Source of the DNA: a bacterium
Lineage (GTDB): Bacteria > Chloroflexota > Dormibacteria > UBA8260 > Bog-877
Direction of reading: 5' to 3'
DNA: 37,687 nucleotides
Assembly (NCBI GenBank): GCA_021802115.1
Contig: JAKABA010000024.1
Coordinates: 1-37,687, forward strand
Shown: in pieces, positions 6,990-16,279 of the stretch
Layout: every line of letters starts with the position of its first letter
How positions within the stretch are numbered: position 1 is the stretch's first letter
Notes under the pieces: generated by a model
Database searches by the model: none
What the model was told of the DNA's origin: nothing
What the model saw: only the letters and a program-made list of their open reading frames with translations
Position numbers and translations under genes: made by a program

Positions 6990-8033
6990 GTGCTGGCGGC
7001 CTACGCGACTGGCACAGGGGGGGATGACCCGCTGGCCAATCTGGAGGTGGGGGAGCGAGAGATCCCCGCACCGCCAAGGGGGTTCGTCCGCCTGGCGGTC
7101 CTGGCCGCGACCCTGAATCATCACGACCTCTGGACCCTGCAGGGGGTTGGCGTCGCGCCGTCGTCCTTTCCCCGCACTCTCGGCTGCGACGTGGCCGGGA
7201 GGGTCGAGAGCTATGGGCCGGACACTCCCCCCTCGCTTCCAGTCGGCTCCGAGGTGGTGGCGCACGCGGTCGTCACCTGCGGTGTCTGCGACGCCTGCCT
7301 GGGGCCAGATGAGACCCTGTGTCGCCGCTTCGCCCTGCTCACGGAGGGGCCCTACGAGGGCACCCTCGCCGAGTACTGCGTGGTGCCCGCTCAGAACCTG
7401 TTCCCGATCCCGGCCGGGCTCAGTCCCGAGCAGGCCGCCTGCCTCCCCACCGCCTATCTCACCGCCTATCGGATGCTCTTCACCAAGGGCGGGCTGCGGC
7501 CCGGTGGCACGGTGCTTATCCAGGGCGCCGGCGGCGGCCTGTCCACGGCAGCGGAGATCCTGGCACTGGCGGCCGGGCTCAAGGTGATAGTGGCCAGCCG
7601 CTCCCCCAGCAAGAGGGCGGCCGCCCTTGGTCGCGGCGTCCACCACGCTGTCGCCACCGGCGCCGAGGAGGTCCCTGAGGTGCTTGCCCTGACCGCTGGG
7701 GAAGGGGTTGACGTGGTCATCGAGTCGGTGGGGGAGGCCACCTGGGCCGCCAGCCTCAGGGTGTTGCGTAGGGGCGGCGCGGTGGTGGTGGCCGGCGCCA
7801 CCAGCGGGGCCGATCCGCCATCCGACCTGCGCCGCGTCTTCTGGCGCCAGCTGCGGGTGCTGGGCTCGATGATGGGCACCAGAGCGGAGTTTCGCTCCCT
7901 GCTCCAGATGGTGGAAGCGACCCGGGTCCATCCTCTGATCGACTCGGTTTTCCCACTCTCTGACGCCGGCGCGGCGTTCTCCCGATTGGAGGCGGGTGAG
8001 CTTGCGGGCAAGCTGGTGGTCAAGGTCCGCTGA
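6990..8033 (+). CDS. MDR-family zinc-binding dehydrogenase
   Basis: A 347-residue medium-chain dehydrogenase/reductase. The structural-zinc Cys cluster is complete: Cys97, Cys100, Cys103 and Cys111 in TCGVCDACLGPDETLC. The Rossmann motif is GAGGGLSTAAEILAL. Where zinc alcohol dehydrogenases have a catalytic Cys (C-G-S-D), this protein has NHHDLW (43-48), and the GHE motif is GCD, so the catalytic zinc is probably lost and the enzyme is more like quinone oxidoreductases or enoyl reductases. The GTG start at 6990 has GGGAGG 9 nt upstream. It is divergent from the PucR-type regulator and 73 nt upstream of the MFS gene. The substrate is unknown. Confidence 0.85.
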   Translation: MLAAYATGTGGDDPLANLEVGEREIPAPPRGFVRLAVLAATLNHHDLWTLQGVGVAPSSFPRTLGCDVAGRVESYGPDTPPSLPVGSEVVAHAVVTCGVCDACLGPDETLCRRFALLTEGPYEGTLAEYCVVPAQNLFPIPAGLSPEQAACLPTAYLTAYRMLFTKGGLRPGGTVLIQGAGGGLSTAAEILALAAGLKVIVASRSPSKRAAALGRGVHHAVATGAEEVPEVLALTAGEGVDVVIESVGEATWAASLRVLRRGGAVVVAGATSGADPPSDLRRVFWRQLRVLGSMMGTRAEFRSLLQMVEATRVHPLIDSVFPLSDAGAAFSRLEAGELAGKLVVKVR

Positions 8034-8106
8034 GTCCTGAGCCGTCCGCTTCCAGGCGCCGACGCCCCCTTCCGGGAGTTCCGCGAGGCGGGGTGGTGTC
8101 CCCATC

Positions 8107-9438
8107 GTGAGCCCACCTGGGAACTTCCCTTCAGGCACGGCGGTCCCGGCCGAGTCGGCCGCCCCCCCTCCATCGCCACCGCATTGGCTGGGCCGTGGAG
8201 TTCTCAGTGTCGGGCTGACCAGCTTCCTGTCCGACTCGGGCCACGAGATCGCGACCGCTATCCTGCCGAGTTTCCTGGTCGCGACCCTGCACGCCAGCGC
8301 GGCTGCGCTGGGGATCATCGAAGGGGTCAGCGACGCTCTGACGGGTGTCGCCAAGCTGCTCTCCGGGCCTCTGGCCAACGAACCGGGGCGCCGGGGAAGG
8401 CTGGCGAGCGGCGGCTACCTCGGCACCGCAGTGGCGACCGGGGCGATCGGACTCTGTGTCGCCACCTGGCAGGTCGGCCTGTTGCGCGCGTTCGCGTGGA
8501 CCTCCAGGGGGCTGCGCTCGCCCGCCCGCGATAGTCTGCTGGCCTCGCTGGCGCCCAGCCACGCCTACGGGAGAGCGTTTGGTCTGGAGCGGGCCGGCGA
8601 CAATCTGGGCGCTGTGGCCGGCCCGTTGCTGGCCGCCGGGCTGGTGACCTGGGTGGGCATCCGGCCCGCCATCTACTTCGCCTTCGTTCCAGGCGCCCTG
8701 GCTGCGGTCACAATCTCGATCGCGGCCCGTGAAGCCCGCCGCCAAGGTGGCAGCCTGGTCCCCCGCAAGCTCGGGCTGGAGTTGGGCGCCCTGCGCCGGG
8801 CCGGCGTCGCTCGGGCGCTGCTCCCCATCGCGCTCTTCGAACTTGGCAACGTGGCCACCACGCTGCTGATCCTGCGCGCCACCGAGCTGCTCCACAACGG
8901 AGCCACCACCCTGGCCTTCGCCACCTTCCTGGCGATTCTTCTGTACAGCGGCCACAACGCCTTCGGCGCCGTGGTGGCACTTCTGGGTGGCCACTGGCTG
9001 GACCGCTCCAACGCGCGGGTGGTGTTTGCCGCCGGGGCCGGACTCTACCTCATCGCCTACGTCGGCTTTTCCCTCAACCTGCACTCCCCCGCCGCGCTGC
9101 TGGTCGCCTTCGCCCTCGCCGGCAGCGGGATCGGGCTGGCCGAGACCGCCGAGTCGACGCTCTTCGCCCGCTTGCTGCCGGACCACCTCCGCGGCAGCGG
9201 CTACGGGGTGCTGGGGGCGACCCAGGCGGTGGGCGACCTGACCTCATCGGCGGTGGTCGGGATCCTCTACGCCCTGGCTTCTCCGACCATCGGATTCGCC
9301 TACGCGGCCGGCTGGATGGGGCTCTCGCTGGTGGCCGCCCTGACGTCCGGGCCGATGAAGCGATCGGTTCCCGGCGCCGCTGCCAAGGGTGGAGGGCCCG
9401 GCTCCCCTGGACCTGGCTCTGTCGACGGAGGAGAGTAG
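8107..9438 (+). CDS. MFS transporter (full-length copy)
   Basis: A 443-residue major facilitator superfamily protein of normal length with about 12 hydrophobic segments. The N-terminal SFLSDSGHEIATAILPSF and GVSDALTGVAKLLSGPLAN segments match the loop 2-3 region of MFS drug or metabolite exporters. A Pro-rich cytoplasmic N-tail and Gly/Pro-rich C-tail flank the membrane part. The start is GTG at 8107. The last six-helix half (from about 8760 to 9390) is homologous to 21997-22620, with a core of apparent complete identity. The proton-coupled substrate is unknown. A small hairpin follows the stop. Confidence 0.88.
   Translation: MSPPGNFPSGTAVPAESAAPPPSPPHWLGRGVLSVGLTSFLSDSGHEIATAILPSFLVATLHASAAALGIIEGVSDALTGVAKLLSGPLANEPGRRGRLASGGYLGTAVATGAIGLCVATWQVGLLRAFAWTSRGLRSPARDSLLASLAPSHAYGRAFGLERAGDNLGAVAGPLLAAGLVTWVGIRPAIYFAFVPGALAAVTISIAAREARRQGGSLVPRKLGLELGALRRAGVARALLPIALFELGNVATTLLILRATELLHNGATTLAFATFLAILLYSGHNAFGAVVALLGGHWLDRSNARVVFAAGAGLYLIAYVGFSLNLHSPAALLVAFALAGSGIGLAETAESTLFARLLPDHLRGSGYGVLGATQAVGDLTSSAVVGILYALASPTIGFAYAAGWMGLSLVAALTSGPMKRSVPGAAAKGGGPGSPGPGSVDGGE
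8824..9309 (+). repeat. Direct repeat copy 1 (MFS C-terminal half)
   Basis: This 486-bp segment appears identical, base for base by eye, to 22055-22540. Homology continues without gaps on both sides but drops sharply, with mismatches beginning at 8823 and 9310. Confidence 0.9.
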
Positions 9439-9769
9439 CTGGTCGATGTAGGGGTCAGCGACTGACCCGGGCGCCGCTCAGCCCAGTCCGGGGCGACTGG
9501 CTCTCTTTGCTGTCCTGCCCCAGCCGCGGCGCCACCCACGAGTGGTTGGGTAGGGCTGAAAAGGGGAACGGGTGTTTTCTTCTCAGCCGCTCCCCTCTGG
9601 TCTCGCCTATGACTGCCCAGGCGCTGGTCATTCGCACTCCCGGCCTTCCAAAGTTCGGGTCGCGCGAGGCTCCTGGCTCCCAATGAGCATCAAGACGGGC
9701 AGATGGGCTAATATTCGTGGCTTCGTGGCTTACCCGCGGCGAGCGATTAGAAGAGGAGAGGCCAAACAT
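9439..9769. other. Intergenic region upstream of binding-protein gene
   Basis: There is no convincing gene in these 331 nt. The region holds a possible terminator for the MFS gene (9483-9508), a possible -10 element TAATAT at 9709-9714 without a good -35, and the ribosome-binding site AGAGGAG ahead of the lipoprotein start. Confidence 0.5.
9483..9508 (+). terminator. Possible terminator after MFS gene
   Basis: A 6-bp stem CCAGTC/GACTGG with a 6-nt loop is followed by CTCTCTTT. The stem is short and the T-tract imperfect, so this is tentative. Confidence 0.35.
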
Positions 9770-11725
9770 ATGTCGTCCCTGCGAAACTTCAGCTTCTGGC
9801 GCCTGGTGGCGGTGGGTGGAGCCGTCACCATCTTCATGGCGGCCTGCTCGAGCGCCACCGCTCCCACCAAGCCCAGCCGGGCGAGCACGGTGACGTTCGC
9901 GGAGGCAGCGGCGACCCCTCCCACCTACATCTCGCCACTGATGAGTGCGGCGCACGAGTCGAACGCCAACTTGTACCAGTTCTCCAACTTCCTGTACCTG
10001 CCCCTGTACTGGTTCGGTGACAAGGGGGAGCCGGTGTTCAACAAGACTCTCAGCGTCGCCAACCCGCCGGTATTCTCCGAGAACAATTCGCTGGCCACGA
10101 TTACGTTGAAGCATTGGTACTGGTCGAACGGACAGCCGATAACGGCCCGCGACGTGATCTTGTGGCTGAATCTGCTCAGTGCTGTCACCGACCCCAGCGC
10201 CCCGGCGGTGGGGAGCAGCAGCAATCCTGGACCGGGTTGGTTTGCCTCGGTGCCTGGCGGATTCCCCGAGAATGTGGTGAGCTACGCTCAGACAGGGACC
10301 TACACCCTCACCATCAAGTTCAACTCTTCGTACAACCCGACGTGGGTCCTTTACAACGAGTTGAGCCAGATATACCCCCTGCCCCAAGCGGCGTGGGATA
10401 GACTGTCCGCCTCCGGTCCGGTGGGCACCTACGACGCGGCAGCCGAGGCGCGGGTTGCCGCGCCCGCCTCCGCCGGACTTCCCGCCAACTCCTACCTGCC
10501 GGCCGACCCCGGAACCGCCGCTGGCGGTGCACTCGGGGTGGCCGCCTTCATCAACGACCAGGCGTCCAACCTCAGCACCTATGCAACCAACCCCCTGTGG
10601 AAGGTGGTCGACGGCCCGTTCAAACTGGCCCAGTTCACGACCGAGGGGTTTGCCAAGTTCGTCCCCAACAAGGCCTACTCAGGAACACCCAAGCCCTCGA
10701 TTTCCGCCTTCGAAGAGCTGCCTTTCACGACCGACACCGCGGAATTCAACGCTCTCCGCAGCGGCAGCCTCTCGATCGGCTACATCCCGGTTCAGGACCT
10801 GGCCCAGAAGGCCTCCCTGGAAAAGAGTCAGGGTTACAGCTACAACCCCTGGTACCTGTTCGGCTTCACCTACATGGGGCTGAACTTCACCAGCCCCACG
10901 GTGGGTCCCGTTTTCCGCCAACTCTACTTCCGCCAGGCGCTTCAATCCCTGGTCAACCAGGCGCAGTGGATCAAGGACTTCAATCAGGGCATCGGCACGG
11001 TCGACAACGGGCCGGTGCCGACCTACCCACCCAACAACCCCGATGAGAGTTCCCTCGAGGCCAATGGGCAGGTCTATCCCTACGATCCGACCAAGGCTGT
11101 CGCGCTCCTGAAGGACAACGGGTGGACCGTGAATGCCGGTGGCACCAGCTTCTGCGCCAACCCCGGAACCGGGTCTGGGCAATGCGGCGCTGGGGTGCAG
11201 AAGAACCAGCAGGCGAGCTTCTCCATGATCCTCGCTTCGGGCAACCAGGTCGCAACCAACGAGATGGAGGCCTACCAGTCCACGCTCAAATCGGTGGCTG
11301 GGATCGGGCTCACGATCAAGACGGAGCCGTTCGCCACTGTGATCGGGACCATGGACAATGGCTGCACCTACGCCACTCCCTGCAATGCCTGGGAGATAGC
11401 CAACTGGATCGGGGGCTGGAGCTACTCGCCCGACTACTTCCCAACCGGGGGAGAGATCTTCCAAAGTGGCGCGGGCAGTAACGTCGGTGACTATTCCAAT
11501 CCAACCAACGACGCCAACATCGCCGCTACGCACACCGCCCCCACCGCAGCCGCTGAGCACACCGCTCTGGCCACCTACCAGGACTTCCTAGCGCGCCAGC
11601 TGCCGGGGATCTTCTTGCCCAACAGCCCCTACCAGTTGACGATGTACAAGAGCAATCTGAAGGGCTTTGTGCCTCAGGATGTGTACAACATCATCTATCC
11701 CCAGGATTACTCGTTCAGCGGGTGA
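9770..11725 (+). CDS. ABC transporter peptide-binding lipoprotein (family 5)
   Basis: A 651-residue extracytoplasmic solute-binding protein of the oligopeptide/dipeptide (SBP_bac_5) family. It has a lipoprotein signal peptide: a basic N-terminus, the hydrophobic run LVAVGGAVTIFM and lipobox MAAC with Cys26 as the lipidation site. The mature part has the family pattern, including WSNGQPITARDVILWLN near the first third and the Phe-Arg-Gln-Ala-Leu type segment FRQLYFRQALQSLVNQ. The ATG at 9770 has AGAGGAG about 10 nt upstream. The length is on the long side for the family. No ABC permease or ATPase gene lies in the window, so it must share a distant transporter or act as a sensor. It precedes the hydrolase operon and may bind that operon's substrate. 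Confidence 0.88.
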   Translation: MSSLRNFSFWRLVAVGGAVTIFMAACSSATAPTKPSRASTVTFAEAAATPPTYISPLMSAAHESNANLYQFSNFLYLPLYWFGDKGEPVFNKTLSVANPPVFSENNSLATITLKHWYWSNGQPITARDVILWLNLLSAVTDPSAPAVGSSSNPGPGWFASVPGGFPENVVSYAQTGTYTLTIKFNSSYNPTWVLYNELSQIYPLPQAAWDRLSASGPVGTYDAAAEARVAAPASAGLPANSYLPADPGTAAGGALGVAAFINDQASNLSTYATNPLWKVVDGPFKLAQFTTEGFAKFVPNKAYSGTPKPSISAFEELPFTTDTAEFNALRSGSLSIGYIPVQDLAQKASLEKSQGYSYNPWYLFGFTYMGLNFTSPTVGPVFRQLYFRQALQSLVNQAQWIKDFNQGIGTVDNGPVPTYPPNNPDESSLEANGQVYPYDPTKAVALLKDNGWTVNAGGTSFCANPGTGSGQCGAGVQKNQQASFSMILASGNQVATNEMEAYQSTLKSVAGIGLTIKTEPFATVIGTMDNGCTYATPCNAWEIANWIGGWSYSPDYFPTGGEIFQSGAGSNVGDYSNPTNDANIAATHTAPTAAAEHTALATYQDFLARQLPGIFLPNSPYQLTMYKSNLKGFVPQDVYNIIYPQDYSFSG

Positions 11726-11733
11726 CCTGATCG

Positions 11734-11763
11734 CCATGGGGGCGCCGGCAGGCGCCCCCATGG
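11734..11763 (+). terminator. Strong hairpin between binding protein and operon
   Basis: A perfect 13-bp inverted repeat (CCATGGGGGCGCC and its complement) around the 4-nt loop GGCA begins 8 nt after the binding-protein stop. No T-tract follows. It could terminate, attenuate, or stabilise the upstream mRNA so that the binding protein is made in excess over the downstream enzymes. Confidence 0.65.
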
Positions 11764-11827
11764 CCCCTGGACCCCGGGTCGGCCCCAGGGCCGGTAGATG
11801 CGCCAAGCGAATCCAATCTGGAGACCT

Positions 11828-13993
11828 ATGCGGCTGACCATAATCGGAGCGGGAGCCATCGGGGGCACGATCGGCGCGCACATGATCCGCGCCGGCCATG
11901 ACGTTCTCTTCTGTGATGCCGACGAGGCCCACGTGGAGGCAATCAATCGAGACGGGCTGGTCATCGAGGGGCCGGTGGCCAACTTTCGGGTGCGGGCGTC
12001 GGCGGTGACCCCCCAGGGCCTGCCCCCTCGGCTTGGCGCCACCGCGGTGGCGGTGAAGAGTCAGCACACTGGCTCGGCAGCCGAGCTCCTGCGCGGCCGC
12101 CTCGAGGAAGATGGTTATGTCGCCAGCTTTCAGAACGGGCTCAACGGCGACGTTTTGGCCGCAGCGGTGGGCCAGGAGCGGGTGATCCTCAGCTTCGTGA
12201 ACTTCGGAGCTGACCTGATGGGACCGGGTCGGATCATGCAGGGCAATATCGGCACCTTCATGGTGGGAGAGCTGCCCGGCCGGGGTATTACCGCCCGGCT
12301 GCACGAGCTGGTGGCGGCGCTGCCCTATGCGCGCGCGACAGAGAACATCATGGGGTACCTCTGGGGGAAGGAAGCCTACGGGTCGATGCTGTTTGCGGGG
12401 GCGGTATCCGATCTCTCCATCGCGGATTCTCTGGAGCAAAAGCGGTGGCGCCCTCTGATGCTGGCCGTCGCCCGCGAGGTCCTGGCCCAGTCCCCGGTCA
12501 GGCCCGAGGGATTCGATGGCTTCGAGCCCGACGACCTCGAGGGCTCGCTGGCGCGCCTGGGGGAATTCAATCGCCGCAGCGGCAAGAGCCACAGTGGCAT
12601 ATACCGAGACTTGGTCGTGCGCCATCGCAAGACCGAGGTGGACAGCCAGCTGGCCGAGCTTCGTGGCCCGCTCACCCATCACACGGCGGCGATAATCCAC
12701 GCCATCGAGCGGGGGGAGCGCACCTGCGAGGTGCCGAACTTGGAGCTGCTGGCGACCCTGGAGAGGGCGGAGCGAGTCGGGCGGCCCCTGAACGCCATCG
12801 TCCAACTTATCTCGGCTCCCCAGCGGGCGGCGACGGGCCCCCTGCTGGGGATGCCGGTCGCGGTCAAGGACATCTTCGCAGTGGCGGGTCTGCCCCAGGG
12901 CAATGGCAACCCAATCGCGATGACGGGCGCTCCCTCAACCCAGGACGCTCGGGCGATCTCCCAGCTCCGGGATGCCGCCGCCGATGTCTTCTGCACCAGT
13001 GCGATGTTGGAGTATGCCGCCGGGGCACTTCACCCCAAGCTCCCGGAGACTCTCAACCCCTTCGACCCGCGCCGCACGGCGGGCGGGTCCAGCGGCGGAT
13101 CGGCAGCCCTTGTCGGAGCCGGGGTTTGTCCAGCTGCACTGGGAACCGACACCGGAGGGTCGGTGCGGATCCCCGCGGCCTACTGTGGGGTGGTGGGCCT
13201 CAAGCCTTCCCATGGAGCCATCAGCCAGGACGGGGTTCAGGCGCTGGCGCCATCGCTGGATGAGGTCGGGATCATCGCCGCCGACGTGGCGACCGCCGCC
13301 CGTGTGTTCGCGGTCCTGGCGGATTACTCGCCCGTCACGACGCCGGGGCCGCTGCGGGTCGGGTTTGTCCCCGGCCACCTGGACGAACCTGCGCTGGAGC
13401 CGGAAGTGCGTGCGGCAGTGCAGGCGGCCCTGGCACGGATGCGCACGGCTGGCTGGACGGTGACCGCTCTGGAGGGCGCTGGGCTGCGGGGGTTAGCCGC
13501 TCTCTTCGATCCCATCTTCAGGTACGAGGTCTGGCAGGTTCATGGAGATCGTGTGCGCTCTGACCCCGATCACTTCGGCGAGGAGACCCTGCGGCTCCTG
13601 CGCTCAGCGGAGCCGGCCTCGGCCGCAGATCATCGGCGGGCTCTGGCCGAGCGCGACCATCTCCTTGCGCTTTGGACCAAGGAGATGGAGTCGGTGGATT
13701 TGCTGCTCACCCCAGCCGTGCCATTCGTGGCGCCTGCCACCACCCCTCCCATGGATACCGAGCAGGGGGAGCAGGAGGGAATGTACACGGGAGTTTTCAA
13801 CGTGGCTGGGGTTCCGGCGCTGGTGGTGCCCTGTGGTTGGAGTTCCGACGGAATGCCGATCGGCCTCCAATTGGTGGCGCCGTGGGGATCAGACGCGAAG
13901 TTGTTGGCCGCTGCCGCCCTGGTCGAGCGGGTTCTGGCCGTGCCCACCAGGGCCTCCGCTTTCGCCGCCGATCCCGAGATAGGAGAAGCCTGA
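11828..13993 (+). CDS. Ketopantoate reductase-amidase fusion protein
   Basis: A 721-residue protein joining two enzymes in one uninterrupted frame. Residues 1 to about 310 are a ketopantoate reductase (PanE/ApbA)-like domain with the NADPH motif GAGAIGG (residues 7-13), Lys181 in GKEAYG at the usual catalytic-Lys position and Glu270 in KTEVD. The Asn normally four residues after the Lys is Gly here, so true ketopantoate activity is doubtful. Residues about 325-721 are an amidase-signature domain with Lys347 (VAVKDIF), the cis-Ser at 421/422 (GGSSGGSA) and nucleophile Ser445 (GTDTGGSVR). The amidase domain lacks part of the usual N-terminal helices. The ATG at 11828 has GGAG 4 nt upstream. The next gene's ATG overlaps the stop by 1 nt. 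An NADPH-linked 2-oxo-acid or imine reduction coupled to amide hydrolysis is inference. Confidence 0.88.
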   Translation: MRLTIIGAGAIGGTIGAHMIRAGHDVLFCDADEAHVEAINRDGLVIEGPVANFRVRASAVTPQGLPPRLGATAVAVKSQHTGSAAELLRGRLEEDGYVASFQNGLNGDVLAAAVGQERVILSFVNFGADLMGPGRIMQGNIGTFMVGELPGRGITARLHELVAALPYARATENIMGYLWGKEAYGSMLFAGAVSDLSIADSLEQKRWRPLMLAVAREVLAQSPVRPEGFDGFEPDDLEGSLARLGEFNRRSGKSHSGIYRDLVVRHRKTEVDSQLAELRGPLTHHTAAIIHAIERGERTCEVPNLELLATLERAERVGRPLNAIVQLISAPQRAATGPLLGMPVAVKDIFAVAGLPQGNGNPIAMTGAPSTQDARAISQLRDAAADVFCTSAMLEYAAGALHPKLPETLNPFDPRRTAGGSSGGSAALVGAGVCPAALGTDTGGSVRIPAAYCGVVGLKPSHGAISQDGVQALAPSLDEVGIIAADVATAARVFAVLADYSPVTTPGPLRVGFVPGHLDEPALEPEVRAAVQAALARMRTAGWTVTALEGAGLRGLAALFDPIFRYEVWQVHGDRVRSDPDHFGEETLRLLRSAEPASAADHRRALAERDHLLALWTKEMESVDLLLTPAVPFVAPATTPPMDTEQGEQEGMYTGVFNVAGVPALVVPCGWSSDGMPIGLQLVAPWGSDAKLLAAAALVERVLAVPTRASAFAADPEIGEA

Positions 13994-15036
13994 TGCGAGC
14001 TGCCATCTACCGCGGCGCGGGGCACGTGACAGTGGAGGACGTTGCCGACCCCAGCATCGCGGAACCGACGGACGCCATTGTGCGCGTGCTGCGGTCCTGC
14101 GTCTGTGGCTCAGACCTCTGGGCGTACCGGGGCGTGATTCAACGCGCTGTTCCGGCGCGCCTGGGGCACGAGTTTGTGGGAGTGGTGGAGGAGGTGGGGG
14201 GAGACGTGCGCTCGGTGGCCAGAGGCGACTTGGTGGTGGCGCCATTTCAGTGGAGTGACAACACCTGCCCCGCCTGCCTGGACGGGCTCCAGACCTCCTG
14301 CGCTAACGGGGGAACCTTCGGGGCCCCGGGAACCGACGGAGGTCAGGGCGAGGCGGTCCGCGTGCCTCAGGCCGACGGCACCTTGGTCCCTGTGCCCGGA
14401 GGCCTCGCCGCCCTCGACGAGTCCCGGCTACCGGCGCTTCTGGCGCTCACCGACGTGGCCGCGACCGGCCTGCATGGCGCGGTCCTGGCGGAGGCTGGTG
14501 AAGGCTCAACTGTTGTGGTGATCGGGGACGGCGCCGTCGGGCTCTGCGCGGTGCTGGGAGCGCGCGCGGTGTTGGGAGCTGAGCGCGTGATCCTGATGAG
14601 TAGGAACGAGTCCCGCGCCACGATCGGCAGGTCTTTCGGCGCCACGGAGGTGGTCGCCCAACGGGGTGAGGCGGGAGTTGCCACGGTGCGCGAGTTGACC
14701 GGTGGTCTCGGGACTCGCCATGTAGTGGAAGCCGTCGGCACCCCGGAGTCCTGGCAGATGGCCCTCGGAATGGCTCGCGAAGGTGGGACGATAGGCGCGG
14801 TGGGCGTCCCTCACACAATGCCCAACCTGCCCCTGTTCGAGGTTTTCCTGCACCACCTGCGAATCCACGTCGGGATCGCGCCGGTACGCCACTACCTGCC
14901 CGAGCTCCTCGCACGAGTGCTGGCGGGCAGCTACGACGCGGGCGCCGTCTTCGACATGACGCTCCCCCTGGAGGAGGTGGCCCTGGCCTACCAGGCGATG
15001 TCTGAGCGCCGCGCGATTAAGGTGATGTTGGTATGA
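13993..15036 (+). CDS. Zinc-dependent alcohol dehydrogenase (MDR)
   Basis: A 347-residue medium-chain alcohol dehydrogenase with an intact catalytic zinc site: Cys38 in CVCGSD and His59-Glu60 in LGHEFVG. The structural-zinc loop SDNTCPACLDGLQTSC has Cys92, Cys95 and Cys103; the place of the first Cys is taken by the SDN sequence, a variant common in one MDR subgroup. The Rossmann motif is VVVIGDGAVGLCAVLGA. It oxidises an alcohol or reduces an aldehyde with NAD(P). The start overlaps the fusion gene's stop by 1 nt (TGATG), and the stop overlaps the M19 dipeptidase start by 4 nt (ATGA), so it is a middle gene of the operon. The exact substrate is unknown. Confidence 0.9.
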   Translation: MRAAIYRGAGHVTVEDVADPSIAEPTDAIVRVLRSCVCGSDLWAYRGVIQRAVPARLGHEFVGVVEEVGGDVRSVARGDLVVAPFQWSDNTCPACLDGLQTSCANGGTFGAPGTDGGQGEAVRVPQADGTLVPVPGGLAALDESRLPALLALTDVAATGLHGAVLAEAGEGSTVVVIGDGAVGLCAVLGARAVLGAERVILMSRNESRATIGRSFGATEVVAQRGEAGVATVRELTGGLGTRHVVEAVGTPESWQMALGMAREGGTIGAVGVPHTMPNLPLFEVFLHHLRIHVGIAPVRHYLPELLARVLAGSYDAGAVFDMTLPLEEVALAYQAMSERRAIKVMLV

Positions 15037-16277
15037 GCGAGGGTCGCCCCAAGGGCCCGGGCCGGGCTCCTAAGGCGTCGGCCTACACGGGCTATTCCTC
15101 TTATCAGTATCTGGTGCCGGGCGAGGACTACCGGGTTTTCGACCTAGCGGCTGAGGTGGACCGGGTGGCGTCCGTGGCCGTCGCGACGGCCCCCGCCGAG
15201 GAGGAGCGGGTGCAACGGCTGTTGCAGGAGGGCCCGATCATCTCTCTCCATGACCACCCTTCGGTGCTACCCAACGACATTGACCAGCTTTTCGAGTACC
15301 GCCGCCACGGTCGGGACTTCACGGGCTACCGCGGTCTCAGCCTGTCCGGTTTGGACGCCGTCTTCGACAATCTTGCCGACGGCGAGGGGCAGATCACCTC
15401 GTTGGCGGGCTGGAAGTGGGATGACACCATAGTGGACCTGGGAATGCGCCTCTGCGACATCGCTCACCAGGCCTATGTGACGATCGTCCATCGTGTTTCC
15501 GACTTCGCGCTGGCTCGTGAGCGCGGTCAGCTGGGCCTGGTCCTGGCCCTCGAATCTGCCGCCCCGATTGAAAACGAGCTGGACCGGCTCGACATCCTCT
15601 ACGGCTTCGGAGTCCGGTCCATTGGCGTCACCTACAGTGAGGCGAACCTGCTGGGCAGCGGGCTGGCGGAACGAGCGGATGCGGGGTTGACGGCCTTCGG
15701 ACGGCGGGCGGTGAGGCGCATGAATCAGCTGGGGATCCTCATCGATTGCTCTCACGCGGGGGACCGAACCACCCTGGAGACGATCCAGGCCAGCGCCGCC
15801 CCGGTTTCCATCTCGCATGCCGGAGCGCGATCGCTGTGGCCCACCTCGCGGATGAAGCCGGACGACGTCATCATGGCCTGCGCCGCCTCTGGAGGGGTGA
15901 TCGGGATCGAGGCGGCGCCTCACACGACGCTCACCCGGCAGAGCCGACGGCACTCCATAGACACCTACATGGCTCACTTCGAGTACTGCTGCGAGCTGGT
16001 GGGGATCGAGCACGTCGCCTTCGGCCCCGACACCCTGTTCGGGGACCACGTCGGGCTGCACCGGGTGATGGGGGAGCGTTTCGGACAACAGCTTTCCCCG
16101 CCCCCGGAACCAATCGAGCCGGTCCCTTGGGTAGATGGTCTGGAGAGCCCGGCCGAAGCCCTGCAAAACATCGTGCGCTGGCTGGTGCGGCACGGCTACT
16201 CCGACCAGGACATCCTGATGGTGGCCGGGGGCAACATCGTGCGGATGCTGGAGACCGCATGGCAGGCGCAACCGTAG
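15033..16277 (+). CDS. Membrane-dipeptidase-type peptidase (M19)
   Basis: A 414-residue zinc dipeptidase of the M19 (renal dipeptidase) family, TIM-barrel fold. The metal ligands are in place: HDH (His73 and His75), bridging Glu174 in LALESAAP, His241 in DCSHAG and His262 in SISHAGAR, followed by the GPDTLFGDH segment. Family members cleave dipeptides, including D-residue and dehydro-dipeptides, and some act on beta-lactam-like or N-acyl substrates. No signal peptide is visible, so it is probably cytoplasmic. About 65 N-terminal residues precede the barrel. The ATG overlaps the dehydrogenase stop (ATGA), and the next gene starts 2 nt after its stop. Confidence 0.9.
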   Translation: MSEGRPKGPGRAPKASAYTGYSSYQYLVPGEDYRVFDLAAEVDRVASVAVATAPAEEERVQRLLQEGPIISLHDHPSVLPNDIDQLFEYRRHGRDFTGYRGLSLSGLDAVFDNLADGEGQITSLAGWKWDDTIVDLGMRLCDIAHQAYVTIVHRVSDFALARERGQLGLVLALESAAPIENELDRLDILYGFGVRSIGVTYSEANLLGSGLAERADAGLTAFGRRAVRRMNQLGILIDCSHAGDRTTLETIQASAAPVSISHAGARSLWPTSRMKPDDVIMACAASGGVIGIEAAPHTTLTRQSRRHSIDTYMAHFEYCCELVGIEHVAFGPDTLFGDHVGLHRVMGERFGQQLSPPPEPIEPVPWVDGLESPAEALQNIVRWLVRHGYSDQDILMVAGGNIVRMLETAWQAQP

Positions 16278-16279
16278 GC

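Noticed and set aside
6885..8378. 497-codon minus-strand frame across the MDR dehydrogenase and MFS start
   Set aside because: It is antisense to two well-supported genes and of low-complexity composition.
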